From CAWEHU01 sp963808965 (GTDB taxonomy: Bacteria; Pseudomonadota; Alphaproteobacteria; Acetobacterales; Acetobacteraceae): DNA of 64,000 nt. The notes beneath the pieces are model-generated. The model was not told where the DNA came from. It saw nothing but the letters and a program-made list of their open reading frames with translations, and did no database searches. Below, piece by piece: positions 1 to 8,828 of the stretch. The position numbers and the translations under genes are program-made. The stretch spans positions 30,659 through 94,658 of the forward strand of contig CAWEHU010000015.1 in NCBI GenBank assembly GCA_963808965.1. The letters are read 5' to 3'. Every line of letters starts with the position of its first letter. Positions within the stretch are counted from its first letter, which is position 1.

Positions 1-15
1 TTCCTCGCAGCAGAT

Positions 16-354
16 TCAGAGTGCTTCGGCGTTGATCTCGCCGGTGCGGATACGGATGGCGCGCTCGATATCGGTCACGAAAATCTTTCCGTCTCCGATC
101 TTGCCGGTGTGCGCCGCATGCGTAATTGCCTCGACCACTTGTTCGGCGAGGCTGTCCGGGACGGCTACCTCGATCTTCACCTTCGGGAGGAAGCTGACGT
201 GGTATTCCGCGCCTCGATAAATTTCCGTCTGCCCCTTCTGCCGGCCGAAGCCCTTCACCTCCGAGACGGTGAGGCCCTGTACGCCGAGTGGTGTGAGCGC
301 CTCTCGCACGTCGTCCAGCTTGAAGGGCTTGATGATGGCGATGATGAGCTTCAT
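16..354 (-). CDS. glnK: PII nitrogen regulatory protein, GlnK-like
   Basis: A 112-residue PII signal protein, the usual family length. PII trimers sense 2-oxoglutarate and ATP/ADP and control AmtB, the uridylyltransferase GlnD and NtrB. The T-loop carries the YRGAEY motif with the uridylylation tyrosine at residue 51, and the C-terminal signature around GDGKIFV is present. It is one of two PII paralogues here, the other being at 2649-2987. I call this one GlnK because it stands apart from the glnB-glnA pair and has its own sigma-54-like promoter. An amtB gene would be expected just beyond the left edge, which cannot be checked. Confidence 0.9.
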   Translation of the reverse strand: MKLIIAIIKPFKLDDVREALTPLGVQGLTVSEVKGFGRQKGQTEIYRGAEYHVSFLPKVKIEVAVPDSLAEQVVEAITHAAHTGKIGDGKIFVTDIERAIRIRTGEINAEAL

Positions 355-418
355 GTCGCTGCCCTGTTCTTACGGTTCATTGGTCGCGCCGCCGTGAGCG
401 GCCTGCCACACCGGGCTA

Positions 419-434
419 ATCAAGAATCGTGCCG
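419..434 (-). promoter_or_regulatory. Candidate sigma-54 promoter of glnK
   Basis: Read on the minus strand the site is CGGCACG, four bases, then TTGAT. This is close to the -24/-12 consensus TGGCACG-N4-TTGCA. It lies about 65 bases upstream of the glnK start, a normal leader length, and NtrC/sigma-54 control of glnK is well established. The -12 element is imperfect (GA instead of GC). Confidence 0.5.
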
Positions 435-963
435 GACACCGGAAAGGACTGAATTCCCTGGGCGGGTGCCCAGCGGGAGCAGGATTCGCGCTTCGAGGTC
501 GTTTGGGAAATTCGAGGCGTGCTGAGATCGCACAGAAGCCGGGCAGGTGCCTATATTTTGGTCGGCTCAGTAAGGAGAGCGGAAGCAGGTCTCTTCACTG
601 TCAGCCGCCAGTCGGTACGCGCGTCGAACGCGATTTCAGGATGCCGACACTCCGGCGAAGGGTGTCCTCCGCCCGTGTGACCGCCTCCGCCATTGTGTCG
701 CCGGCCCGCGGCCGCCAGGGCCTGTGCGGATGATCTCGGCGAGGTCTGGTGCTGCATCGACTCGGACGCGACCACCGCCAGCGACCCCAGCGTGGCGACC
801 ACATCATGCGGGAGGCGATCGTCATAGACGATTGGGGCGTGGTCCTCGGGAGACGCACCCTGCTCCGACCACCGCGCGAGTATGTCGCGTAGCGCCTCCT
901 CGTCCGCGCATCCTCCGAAGATTCCGCCGGGTTGGTTTCGCTGCTCCTCGAAATCCCTGAGTG

Positions 964-1000
964 AAAGAGCGCCCCGCCAGTTTCCCAGGCGAGGCGCCCT
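964..1000 (-). terminator. Probable terminator downstream of glnA
   Basis: A 13-base stem (988-1000 with 966-978, two G-T pairs) and a 9-base loop lie about 50 bases past the glnA stop on the minus strand. Only a short T run follows, so it is a moderate candidate. Confidence 0.5.
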
Positions 1001-1046
1001 GTCGTGCAAGCGCGGGAGATCGGCGCCGTCGGGCGCCGGACCGGTG

Positions 1047-2480
1047 TCAGACGGAGTAGTACATCTCGAACTCGACCGGGTGGGGCGTGTGCTCGAACTT
1101 GTAGACCTCGTTCCACTTGAGTTCGGTGTAGCTCTCGATCTGGTCCGTGCTGAACACGTCGCCCGCGAGGAGGAATTCGTGGTCGGCCTCTATGGCGGCG
1201 AGCGCCTCGCGAAGGCTGCCGCAAACCGTTGGGATGCCTTTCAGCTCATCGGGCGGGAGATCGTACAGATCCTTGTCCATCGGATCGCCGGGATGGATCT
1301 TGTTCTTGATGCCGTCCAGCCCGGCCATCAGCATCGCGCTGAACGCGAGATACGGATTAGCGCAGGGATCCGGGAACCGCACTTCGACGCGCTTCGCCTT
1401 CGGGTTCGTGGCGTAGGGTATGCGGCACGAGGCGGAGCGATTGCGTGCGGAGTAGGCCAGCAGCACCGGCGCTTCGAAGCCCGGTATCAGCCGCTTGTAG
1501 CTGTTGGTCGCCGGGTTGGTGAAGATGTTCAGCGCCTTGGCGTGCTTGATGATTCCGCCGATGTAGTAAAGGGCGGTTTCGGACAGATCCGCGTAGCCGT
1601 TGCCGGCAAACACCGGCCGTCCGCCTTTCCAGATCGACTGATGCACATGCATCCCGGAGCCGTTGTCTCCGTAGATCGGCTTCGGCATGAACGTGGCCGT
1701 CTTGCCGTAGCTGTGCGCGACATTGTGGATGCAGTACTTGTAGATTTGCAGATGGTCGGCGACGCGCACCATCGGGCCGAACTTCATGCCGAGTTCGTGC
1801 TGCGACTGTGCCACCTCGTGGTGATGTTTCTCGATCACCACGCCCATCTCGCCCATGGTCGACAGCATTTCCGCCCGAAGGTCGCTTTCGCTGTCCACCG
1901 GCGGGACGGGGAAGTAGCCGCCCTTCACGGTCGGGCGGTGGCCCATGTTTCCTTCCGGATAGTCCTTCAGCGAAGCCTGCGGACCTTCCATGCTGTCGAG
2001 TTGATAGATGCCGTAATTGGGGCCGGTGCCGAACTTCACGCTATCGAAGATGAAGAACTCGGCTTCGGGGCCGAAGAACACGGCGTCGCCGATGCCGGAG
2101 GCCGCCATGTACTGCTCGGCCTTCTTCGCCGTGCTGCGCGGGTCGCGGTTGTAGGGCTGCCCCGTCGAAGGCTCGATGATGTCGCAGAACAGGATGAGGC
2201 TGGGCTTGGCGGCGAACGGGTCCATCACCGCAGTCTCCGCGTCCGGCATGAGGATCATGTCGGACTCGTTGATCGCCTTCCAGCCGGCGATCGAGGAGCC
2301 GTCGAACATGATGCCGTCGCGAAAAGCCTCCTCGTCCATCGTCGATACGTGTTGGGCGGTGTGCTGCCACTTGCCGCGCGGATCGGTGAACCGGAGATCC
2401 ACATACTCCACGGAATGCTCGCTCAGCATCTCCATGACTTTGCCCACGCCGTTGGCGCCGCCTGCGGGCTTCTTCGACAT
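1047..2480 (-). CDS. glnA: Glutamine synthetase, type I
   Basis: Glutamine synthetase makes glutamine from glutamate, ammonia and ATP in the cytoplasm. The 477-residue protein has the GSI landmarks: FDGSSIAGW near residue 60, the ATP-binding NGSGMHVHQS region, RNRSASCRIPY, and the adenylylation loop DKDLYDLPP near residue 405. The loop implies reversible adenylylation by GlnE. It follows glnB in the same direction, separated by 168 bases that contain a hairpin with a T run, so some transcripts probably stop after glnB. Confidence 0.97.
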   Translation of the reverse strand: MSKKPAGGANGVGKVMEMLSEHSVEYVDLRFTDPRGKWQHTAQHVSTMDEEAFRDGIMFDGSSIAGWKAINESDMILMPDAETAVMDPFAAKPSLILFCDIIEPSTGQPYNRDPRSTAKKAEQYMAASGIGDAVFFGPEAEFFIFDSVKFGTGPNYGIYQLDSMEGPQASLKDYPEGNMGHRPTVKGGYFPVPPVDSESDLRAEMLSTMGEMGVVIEKHHHEVAQSQHELGMKFGPMVRVADHLQIYKYCIHNVAHSYGKTATFMPKPIYGDNGSGMHVHQSIWKGGRPVFAGNGYADLSETALYYIGGIIKHAKALNIFTNPATNSYKRLIPGFEAPVLLAYSARNRSASCRIPYATNPKAKRVEVRFPDPCANPYLAFSAMLMAGLDGIKNKIHPGDPMDKDLYDLPPDELKGIPTVCGSLREALAAIEADHEFLLAGDVFSTDQIESYTELKWNEVYKFEHTPHPVEFEMYYSV

Positions 2481-2568
2481 CGCTCGGTTCTATCCCTCTC
2501 GTGATCTGTCGCGGATGCGTTGGCCCGGAGGCCTCGTCTACGCCCCGGGTCGGCCGGGTCGCGTCAGG

Positions 2569-2593
2569 AAAAGGAGCCGCCCCGCGCGGCTCC
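2569..2593 (-). terminator. Terminator or attenuator between glnB and glnA
   Basis: On the minus strand GGAGCCGC (2586-2593), a 5-base loop and GCGGCTCC (2573-2580) form a perfect 8-base stem followed directly by TTTT. It sits in the glnB-glnA gap and would limit read-through into glnA. Confidence 0.65.
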
Positions 2594-2648
2594 CGATGGA
2601 CGGCCGTTTAGTCGTTTCCGCCGCCGGCCGGAAGCGGCTTTGTGCTGC

Positions 2649-2987
2649 CTAGATCGCGTCCTCGCCCCGCTCGCCGGTGCGGATACGGATCACCTCCTCG
2701 ACCGTGGAGATGAAGATCTTGCCATCGCCGATCCGACCCGTGCGCGCCGCGTTCACGATCGCTTCCACGGCCCGTTCGGCGAGATTCTCGTCGCAGACAA
2801 GCTCGATCTTCACTTTCGGAAGGAAGTCGACGACATATTCGGCGCCCCGATAAAGCTCGGTATGGCCCTTCTGGCGGCCGAATCCCTTAGCCTCCACCAC
2901 CGTGATTCCCTGCAATCCAACCTCGTGCAGAGCTTCTTTCACCTCATCCAGTTTGAACGGCTTGATCACCGCCTCGATCTTCTTCAT
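2649..2987 (-). CDS. glnB: PII nitrogen regulatory protein GlnB
   Basis: A 112-residue PII protein with the T-loop YRGAEY (tyrosine 51) and the GDGKIF signature. Its place directly upstream of glnA is the classic alphaproteobacterial glnB position, where it regulates adenylylation of GlnA through GlnE and transcription through NtrB/NtrC. A near-consensus sigma-54 promoter lies at 3074-3089, about 90 bases upstream. It is divergent from the aminotransferase at 3279. Confidence 0.94.
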   Translation of the reverse strand: MKKIEAVIKPFKLDEVKEALHEVGLQGITVVEAKGFGRQKGHTELYRGAEYVVDFLPKVKIELVCDENLAERAVEAIVNAARTGRIGDGKIFISTVEEVIRIRTGERGEDAI

Positions 2988-3073
2988 GCGCGTTCAAGAA
3001 CCCGGCGAACCGGGCCTCCTCCCTCGATTGCCTGCCCTGGTCGCCTGATGCTTATTCGGCAGCGGCCGAGGTT

Positions 3074-3089
3074 TGCATGCGGCGTGCCA
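3074..3089 (-). promoter_or_regulatory. Sigma-54 promoter of glnB-glnA
   Basis: On the minus strand the site reads TGGCACG, CCGC, ATGCA. That matches the sigma-54 consensus (TGGCACG-N4-TTGCA) at all but one fixed position. It implies a leader of about 75 bases before the glnB start. NtrC sites were not recognised upstream. Confidence 0.75.
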
Positions 3090-3278
3090 CCCCGCAATCC
3101 GCGGAGCGCGCGCCTCTGCCGCTCAAAGCGGGCTGCGCCTGTGGATAGAATTGCGGCTGCCGACGCCTGTTTATTGGGCATTCTGCGCTTGGCCGATTGT
3201 TGAACGCCCAAGCGACCCGCCGCATATTCCGCCGCCCCGCCCAGCGCCGCCCGGGCGCGTCAAGGAGATCGAACCGAC

Positions 3279-4469
3279 GTGAAGACCGTGAACTCCCTGC
3301 TCGCCGCGACCGGCACGACCATCTTTACGGTAATGTCGGCGCTGGCCGCTCGGCACCAGGCGATCAATCTCGGACAGGGCTTCCCGGATACGGACGGGCC
3401 GGCCGATATGGTGAAGGCCGCGGCGGACGCGCTCCAGGACGGGCGCAACCAGTATCCGCCGATGACCGGCGTCGCGGAACTGCGCGAAGCCGTGGCGGCC
3501 GCCAACGATCGCTTCTACGGTCTTTCGGTCGATCCGGCGACCGAGGTCGTGATCACCTCCGGCGCCACCGAGGCGATCACCGCCTGTCTCATGGCGGTGA
3601 TCGATCCGGGCGATGAGGTGGTGCTCATCGAGCCGCTCTACGACACCTACCTGCCCGTCGTGCGGCTGCTCGGCGCGGTGCCGCGTCTTGTCCGGCTGTC
3701 GTCACCAGGCTGGGAGTTGCCGCGCTCCGAACTGGCGGCCGCCTTCGGCCCGAAGACCAAGGCGCTCCTGCTCAACACGCCCATGAACCCGACCGGCAAG
3801 GTTTTCACCGCCGCCGAACTCGCCTTCCTTGCCGATCTGCTCCAGAGGCATGACGCCTACGCGATCTGCGACGAAGTCTATGAGCACCTCACGTTCGACG
3901 GTTGGCGACACGTGCCGCTGATGTCCCTGCCGGGGATGAAGGACCGCACCATGCGGATCGGCAGCGCGGGCAAGACTTTCTCGCTTACGGGCTGGAAGGT
4001 CGGTTACGTCACGGCCCCGGCCACGCTCGCGGCGGTGGTCGCGAAGGCCCATCAGAATCTCACCTTCACCACGCCGCCGAACTTGCAGCGGGCGGTCGCA
4101 TTGGGGCTCCGGAAGGACGACGCCTATTTCGTCGCCCTCGCCACGGACTTGCAGGCCAAGCGCGACCGACTCGCCGACGGCCTCGCCGGGCTTGGGATGA
4201 AAGTGCTGCCGACGATGGGCAGCTACTTCGTGACCGCGGATTTCGCCCCGCTTGGGTTCGCCGGGGACGACGTGGCTTTTTGTTGCTACATAACCGAGCA
4301 GGCGGGGGTAGCCGCCATTCCGGTTTCCGCTTTCTATCAATCCGAACCGCCCCGTCGTTACGCGCGCTTCGCTTTCTGCAAGCGTGCGGAGGTGCTGGAT
4401 GAGGCGATTTTCCGGCTCGCAAGTCACTTCGGCGCACGCGCGGAGCGCAGATTGACGGCGGTTGGCTGA
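3279..4469 (+). CDS. PLP-dependent aminotransferase, class I/II
   Basis: A 396-residue fold-type I aminotransferase. It has the N-terminal INLGQGFPD motif, MNPTGKV before the cofactor-binding region, CDEVYEHLTF, and the Schiff-base lysine in SAGKTFSLTGWKVGY. The start pattern and overall sequence resemble the YbdL/methionine aminotransferase and kynurenine aminotransferase subgroup, so the amino acid substrate is not certain. It is transcribed away from glnB and followed by tRNA-His. Confidence 0.88.
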   Translation: MKTVNSLLAATGTTIFTVMSALAARHQAINLGQGFPDTDGPADMVKAAADALQDGRNQYPPMTGVAELREAVAAANDRFYGLSVDPATEVVITSGATEAITACLMAVIDPGDEVVLIEPLYDTYLPVVRLLGAVPRLVRLSSPGWELPRSELAAAFGPKTKALLLNTPMNPTGKVFTAAELAFLADLLQRHDAYAICDEVYEHLTFDGWRHVPLMSLPGMKDRTMRIGSAGKTFSLTGWKVGYVTAPATLAAVVAKAHQNLTFTTPPNLQRAVALGLRKDDAYFVALATDLQAKRDRLADGLAGLGMKVLPTMGSYFVTADFAPLGFAGDDVAFCCYITEQAGVAAIPVSAFYQSEPPRRYARFAFCKRAEVLDEAIFRLASHFGARAERRLTAVG

Positions 4470-4496
4470 TCGTCCTACACGCCGCCCTGCTGGCAT

Positions 4497-4573
4497 GGCG
4501 GGCGTAGCTCAGTTGGTAGAGCGCCAGGTTGTGGTCTTGGATGCCGTGGGTTCGAATCCCATCGCTCGCCCCA
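4497..4573 (+). tRNA. tRNA-His (GTG)
   Basis: A complete cloverleaf with anticodon GTG and an encoded CCA. The extra 5' base G-1 (4497) faces C73 (4570), the identity mark of tRNA-His. The acceptor stem 4498-4504 pairs with 4563-4569 with one G-T pair. Confidence 0.95.
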
Positions 4574-4649
4574 GCTGGAGCGAACCCATCACCCCGCGCT
4601 CACGATCCCGTGATTGCGCCGCGACGGAAAACCCGGCATCGTTCCGCAA

Positions 4650-5094
4650 ATGAGATGGGCAGCAATCGGGGCGCTGATCCTTGCGTCCTCCGGCGCGACC
4701 TGGGCGGTGGAGCGCGGCAACCCCTTGGAGGGGTTGTGGCTTACGCAAGACGGGGGCGGGGTCATTCGCATCTCGCCCTGTGAAACCGGGCTCTGCGGCT
4801 GGATCGCCGGGCTCGACCTCGAGCCGGGTGAGGCGCCGCAACGCGATCCGCAGGGCCGCTCTCAGTGCGGCTTTCCGCTGATCGGGGGACTCCAGCAGAC
4901 CGCGCGCAACGAGTGGCGGGGCGGAATAACCAATCCGCGCGACGGCAGAACTTATGATGCGCGCCTGTCGCTCGATGAAAGCGGACGGCTCAATCTGCGA
5001 GGCTACTTGCTCGTTCCTCTCTTCGGCTCGAACTTAGACTTGGACCCGCTATAGCGGCAGCGTGACCCCCGATTGCCGGATGGTCTCTCGCTAA
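4650..5094 (+). CDS. DUF2147-type secreted protein (frameshifted)
   Basis: A small exported protein of unknown function. A signal peptide (residues 1 to about 21) is followed by the DUF2147 pattern: a GLWLTQDGGGVIRI strand, the CETGLCGWI cysteine motif and the LFG motif near the end. The first frame ends early at 5054. Moving to the next frame near 5031-5041 gives TWTRYSG, the usual family ending, and a stop at 5094. The joined length carries exactly one extra base, so this is probably an intact gene with a sequence error. Confidence 0.75.
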
Positions 5095-5104
5095 ACCGCC
5101 TCGG

Positions 5105-5974
5105 TTAGCGGGTTCGCGGCATCGGAAAGGTCCGCGCGAGGCCTTCGCGGAGCGGAATCGGATGCACGCCAAGCGTCTCGGTCATGGCCCCGATATCGAA
5201 CGCCTTGTCCTCCAGCAGACGGCGAATCTCGGCGGGACTAATCGCCGGGATCAGCGGAAGGAACCGCGTGAGGGCGGCGGCAGCCATGAGCGGCGCGGCG
5301 GGGATGGGCAGTATGCGCGAGGCGGGCAGGCCGGCGGCGTGCGCGACCTCGCGAACGAAATCGGCGTAGGGAAGGGGGGCAGGGCCGGCAATCGTGATGG
5401 TGTGCGGCCCGCGCCAGGCGATGTCGAGAGCGGCGCGGAGACAGCGGGTCACGTCATCCTGATAGATGGGCTGGACCAGGGCCTTGCCGCCAGCCGGCAG
5501 CGGCAGGACAGGGAGGCGACGCAACAACGCGGCAAGGCGCTGCACATTGTCCTCGCCTGCCGCGCCATAGATCATCGTCGGGTGCAGCATCACGCCGCTG
5601 CGCCCGGAGCCCAGGAAAGCTGCCTGACCCGCCAGCACGCCTCGCGCGTGCTCATCGGGCCAGCGGGTGAATTTGCGCGTGCTGCCGAGGAAGACGAAAC
5701 GTGCGTCGGGCGGCGCGGCTTTCAGGATCGCCGGCGCATGGCGGGCGTGCGCGCAGGAGACGATACAGGTCGCGTCACGCAGGGCATCCCGGAGCCCAGC
5801 CGGCTCGGTCAGGTCGGCGCGGCGCGGTTCACCGGAACCGGAGAGGCCCCCCTCGGTCCATTTAGCGGGATTGCGGATTACCGGGACGAAGGGCAGCCGC
5901 TCGGTCGCCAGCGCCTGGCACAGCGCGGCGCCCGAGCGGCCCGAGGCTCCGATGATATGGATCGGCCCGGTCAC
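5105..5974 (-). CDS. NAD(P)-binding atypical SDR / epimerase-like protein
   Basis: A 289-residue Rossmann protein beginning with an IIGASGRSGAALCQAL nucleotide-binding loop. It resembles atypical short-chain dehydrogenases of the NmrA/NDUFA9 type: the middle has FLGSTRKFTRWP and MLHPTMIYGA, but no clear YxxxK catalytic pair. Substrate unknown. It converges on the DUF2147 gene with about 10 bases between the stops. Confidence 0.75.
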   Translation of the reverse strand: MTGPIHIIGASGRSGAALCQALATERLPFVPVIRNPAKWTEGGLSGSGEPRRADLTEPAGLRDALRDATCIVSCAHARHAPAILKAAPPDARFVFLGSTRKFTRWPDEHARGVLAGQAAFLGSGRSGVMLHPTMIYGAAGEDNVQRLAALLRRLPVLPLPAGGKALVQPIYQDDVTRCLRAALDIAWRGPHTITIAGPAPLPYADFVREVAHAAGLPASRILPIPAAPLMAAAALTRFLPLIPAISPAEIRRLLEDKAFDIGAMTETLGVHPIPLREGLARTFPMPRTR

Positions 5975-6031
5975 GAGGGCTCGCGATACCGGCGTGGCCC
6001 CCCGAACGGCGGCGGAGGAGATGTGCGGCGC

Positions 6032-6880
6032 TCAGGGTTCTGGGTCGCTCGCAGGATGGAACAAGCGCTCCCCAGCGACCACGTAGGCGCCGATGGCCTG
6101 TTGCCCTTCCGGTGAGACCAGCCAGTCCGCCAGCCTTTGAGCGGGTTCATGACTTTCCGGGGAATGCTCCTTCGGATTGAGCGTAATGACGTCGTAGCGG
6201 TTCAGCAGGTCACGGTCGCCCTCGACCATAATCCGCAGTTCGCGCTTGTTGGCAAAGCTGAGCCAAGTGCCCCGGTCGGCAAGCGTGTAGGCATCCATTG
6301 CTGCGGCTACATTTAGTGCCGCGCCCATCCCGCCGCCGATGGCACGGTACCAGCCTCCTTTTCCCTGTTCAGGGTCGACCCCGGCTGCTTTCCAAAGGCG
6401 CTTTTCCTTGGCCTCGGTGCCGCTTTTGTCGCCCCGCGAGACGAACGGGGCCTGCGCGTCCCGGATCGCCTTGAACGCGGCGACCGCATTATGGGTCCCA
6501 CGGATATGGGCCGGGTCAGCCGCGGGTCCGACAATGATGAAATCATTCCAGGCGATCTCCTTCCTGGCTACGCCGTGACCTGCGGCCATGAATGCCTGCT
6601 CGGCATCCGGGTCGTGAACCAGCACAAGATCGGCATCACCGCGCGCCGCGATCGCCAATGCTTGCCCGGTGCCGACCGCCACCACGCGGACTTCGATCCC
6701 GGTTTTACGGGTGAACGCCGGCAATATGTGCTGCAATAGCCCGCTATCCTCGACCGAGGTGGTGGAGGCGAGCACGATCGATGAGCTCGACCCGACATCT
6801 CCAGCCGCCGTTGAAAGACACGCAGCGAACAGCGCCAGTGCGGAGAATAGCGTGGCCGAAAGGATGCGGCAGAACTTCAC
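6032..6880 (-). CDS. tupA: Tungstate-type ABC transporter substrate-binding protein
   Basis: A 282-residue periplasmic binding protein with an N-terminal signal peptide. The mature part begins with STTSVEDSGLL, close to the TTTSTxxSGLL oxyanion motif of TupA. RGDKSGTEAKEKRLW and GGGMGAALN are further family blocks. TupA binds tungstate for tungsten or molybdenum enzymes. Its start overlaps the stop of the permease gene by four bases (ATGA), so the two are translationally coupled. Confidence 0.85.
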   Translation of the reverse strand: MKFCRILSATLFSALALFAACLSTAAGDVGSSSSIVLASTTSVEDSGLLQHILPAFTRKTGIEVRVVAVGTGQALAIAARGDADLVLVHDPDAEQAFMAAGHGVARKEIAWNDFIIVGPAADPAHIRGTHNAVAAFKAIRDAQAPFVSRGDKSGTEAKEKRLWKAAGVDPEQGKGGWYRAIGGGMGAALNVAAAMDAYTLADRGTWLSFANKRELRIMVEGDRDLLNRYDVITLNPKEHSPESHEPAQRLADWLVSPEGQQAIGAYVVAGERLFHPASDPEP

Positions 6881-7596
6881 GACTGGATTCTCTCGTGTAA
6901 TGGAAATCGGCGGGCGCCGCTGATCGCGAATGCAGCGGCGCTGACCGCGATGCTGATAGCGACCAGCACGAGGCCGAGTGCCAGGGCGAATGCCAGATTG
7001 CCCTTGCTCGTCTCCAAGGCGATCGCCGTGGTCATCGTCCGGGTATATCCGGCGATGTTCCCACCCACGATGATGATCGCGCCCACCTCAGAGATCGTCC
7101 GTCCGAAACCAGCAAGGACGGTCGTCAGAAGCTGGGCCTGACCGATTGCCAATAAGTGGGGGATCGACCCCAAGGGGCTGGCCCCATCCACCTGCAATGC
7201 CGGTCCATACTCCTTCCAGATTCCCTCCAAGCTGCGGTGAGCCAGGGCCGTGACGATTGGCAGGGCGAGCAGGATCTGGGCCATCACCATCGCGCTCGGA
7301 GTAAACAGGAGGCCGAGTCCACCGAACGGGCCGGACCGTGAGAGCAGCAAATAGAGAATGAGGCCGACCACGACCGGCGGCAGGCCGAGTAGCGCATTGG
7401 CGAGGAGAATGAGTGCGCGGCGGCCAGGAAACCGCAAAACCGCGAGCGCCGCACCCAGCGGCAAGCCGGTCGCCGCAGCGATGAGCGTCGCCGAGGCGCT
7501 CACAGTGAGCGACAGACCCACAACGCGCAGCAGCGTGAGGTCCGGGCCAAGCAGGAGACCGATCGCGAGGCGGCAGGCTTCGAGAATGTCGGCCAA
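6877..7596 (-). CDS. tupB: Tungstate-type ABC transporter permease
   Basis: A 239-residue inner-membrane permease with about five hydrophobic segments. The EAA loop region is visible around GFGRTISEVGAIIIVGGN, which is typical of TupB/WtpB. It is the first gene of a two-gene unit with tupA. No ATPase gene (tupC) follows or precedes it, so the ATPase must be encoded elsewhere or shared. Confidence 0.85.
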   Translation of the reverse strand: MADILEACRLAIGLLLGPDLTLLRVVGLSLTVSASATLIAAATGLPLGAALAVLRFPGRRALILLANALLGLPPVVVGLILYLLLSRSGPFGGLGLLFTPSAMVMAQILLALPIVTALAHRSLEGIWKEYGPALQVDGASPLGSIPHLLAIGQAQLLTTVLAGFGRTISEVGAIIIVGGNIAGYTRTMTTAIALETSKGNLAFALALGLVLVAISIAVSAAAFAISGARRFPLHERIQS

Positions 7597-7829
7597 TGCT
7601 ACCGCGTGGAGGGGACGGTGGACGGGAAGGATGCTTAGCGATGGTTAAGCCCTCTCGCCAATGCAGGCCGCCGTCAACGGCCTTAAGCCGTGCTGATAGG
7701 GGAGGGGCACGCTTTCGTCCGATGTGCGAAGCTCGCCGCATAAGGGGTCTGTCCCGACCGGCAACCGCCATGCCTGCGCCCCGTTGAGCCCGAGCCGCCG
7801 GGCTTTTCCGGATCAGTGAGGAGAGCACG

Positions 7830-8810
7830 ATGCGAGACTTGCGCAACAGCACCGTCGTCATCACCGGCGCGTCCAGCGGCATCGGCCGTGCGGCGGCGCT
7901 GGCTTTCGCGCGTGAGGGCGCCAATCTCGCGCTGATCGCCAGACGCAGCAACGCGCTCCAGGAACTGGCGGCCGAGTGCGCGGCCAAGGGCGTGCGCGCG
8001 ATCGCCCTCCCCGTGGATGTCACCGACGCGGACGCAGTGCGCCGCGCCGCCGAGACCGCTTCCCGTCGATCCGGGCGGATCGATGTGTGGATCAACAACG
8101 CGGGCGTAGGCGCGGTGGGCCGGTTCACGGACACGCCGGTCGAGGCGCATGACCAAGTCGTGCTCACCAATCTGATCGGCTACATCCACGGCGCCCATGC
8201 CGTGCTGCCCTACTTCCAGCGGCAGCCGACGGGCGGCGTCCTCATCAACACGATCTCCTTCGGCGGCTGGGTGCCCGCGCCCTTCGCCGCGGCTTATGCC
8301 GCGAGCAAATTCGGGTTGCGGGGGCTCTCCGACAGTCTGCGCGCCGAATTGGGAGACTATCCGCTGATCCATATCTGCGACGTCTTTCCCTCTTTCATGG
8401 ACACCCCCGGCGTGCAGCACGGCGCCAACTATACCGGGCGAGAGCTCAAACCCGCGCCGCCCGTGTACGCGCCCGAGCGAGCGGCGGAGGCGATGGTGCG
8501 GCTCGCGCGCAATCCGCGAGACGCCGTGACCGTCGGCGCGGTCGCGAGCCTCGCCCGGATTGGCTACGCGCTGCTCCCGGGCCTTAGCCGGTGGATGATG
8601 CGCAGAGTCATCGAGACCTATCTGCGCCAGGCCTCGGACAGGGGCGTGACCAGCGGCAATCTGTTCCGGCCGGTCCGCCGGGGCCGCACGGCTAAAGGCG
8701 GATGGCGCGCTCCCGGCAAACGGGCTCTGGGCGCCGCCGGCCTCTCGGGGCTGGCGCTGGTCGCTGGGTTCTATCTCGCGCAAGCCGGAACGCGCTCCAG
8801 CGGCTCGTAG
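7830..8810 (+). CDS. Short-chain dehydrogenase with C-terminal membrane segment
   Basis: A 326-residue SDR. TGASSGIG near residue 12 binds the nicotinamide cofactor, NNAG lies near residue 90 and AYAASK carries the catalytic YxxxK. The family core ends near residue 250. An extra basic tail and a C-terminal hydrophobic segment (about residues 300-318) suggest membrane anchoring. This long SDR type is common in proteobacteria and its substrate is unknown. A ribosome-binding sequence GAGGAG precedes the start. Confidence 0.85.
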   Translation: MRDLRNSTVVITGASSGIGRAAALAFAREGANLALIARRSNALQELAAECAAKGVRAIALPVDVTDADAVRRAAETASRRSGRIDVWINNAGVGAVGRFTDTPVEAHDQVVLTNLIGYIHGAHAVLPYFQRQPTGGVLINTISFGGWVPAPFAAAYAASKFGLRGLSDSLRAELGDYPLIHICDVFPSFMDTPGVQHGANYTGRELKPAPPVYAPERAAEAMVRLARNPRDAVTVGAVASLARIGYALLPGLSRWMMRRVIETYLRQASDRGVTSGNLFRPVRRGRTAKGGWRAPGKRALGAAGLSGLALVAGFYLAQAGTRSSGS

Positions 8811-8828
8811 CGTTCGCAGGCGCGAGAG

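Larger units (their letters stand above)
355..1046. other. Intergenic region between glnA and glnK
   Basis: This stretch of about 690 bases has no convincing gene. It holds the glnK promoter candidate (419-434) and the glnA terminator candidate (964-1000). A 152-codon open frame (1009 to 551, minus) starts inside the terminator hairpin and becomes low-complexity in its second half. Its first half reads somewhat like protein, so a decayed or mis-sequenced small gene cannot be excluded. Confidence 0.5.

Noticed and set aside
551..1009. A 152-codon open frame on the minus strand between glnK and glnA
   Set aside because: It starts inside the probable glnA terminator and its second half is low-complexity. 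No family is recognised.
882..2504. A 540-codon open frame opposite glnA
   Set aside because: It is the antisense shadow of a well-supported glutamine synthetase; GC-rich codon bias keeps the opposite frame open.
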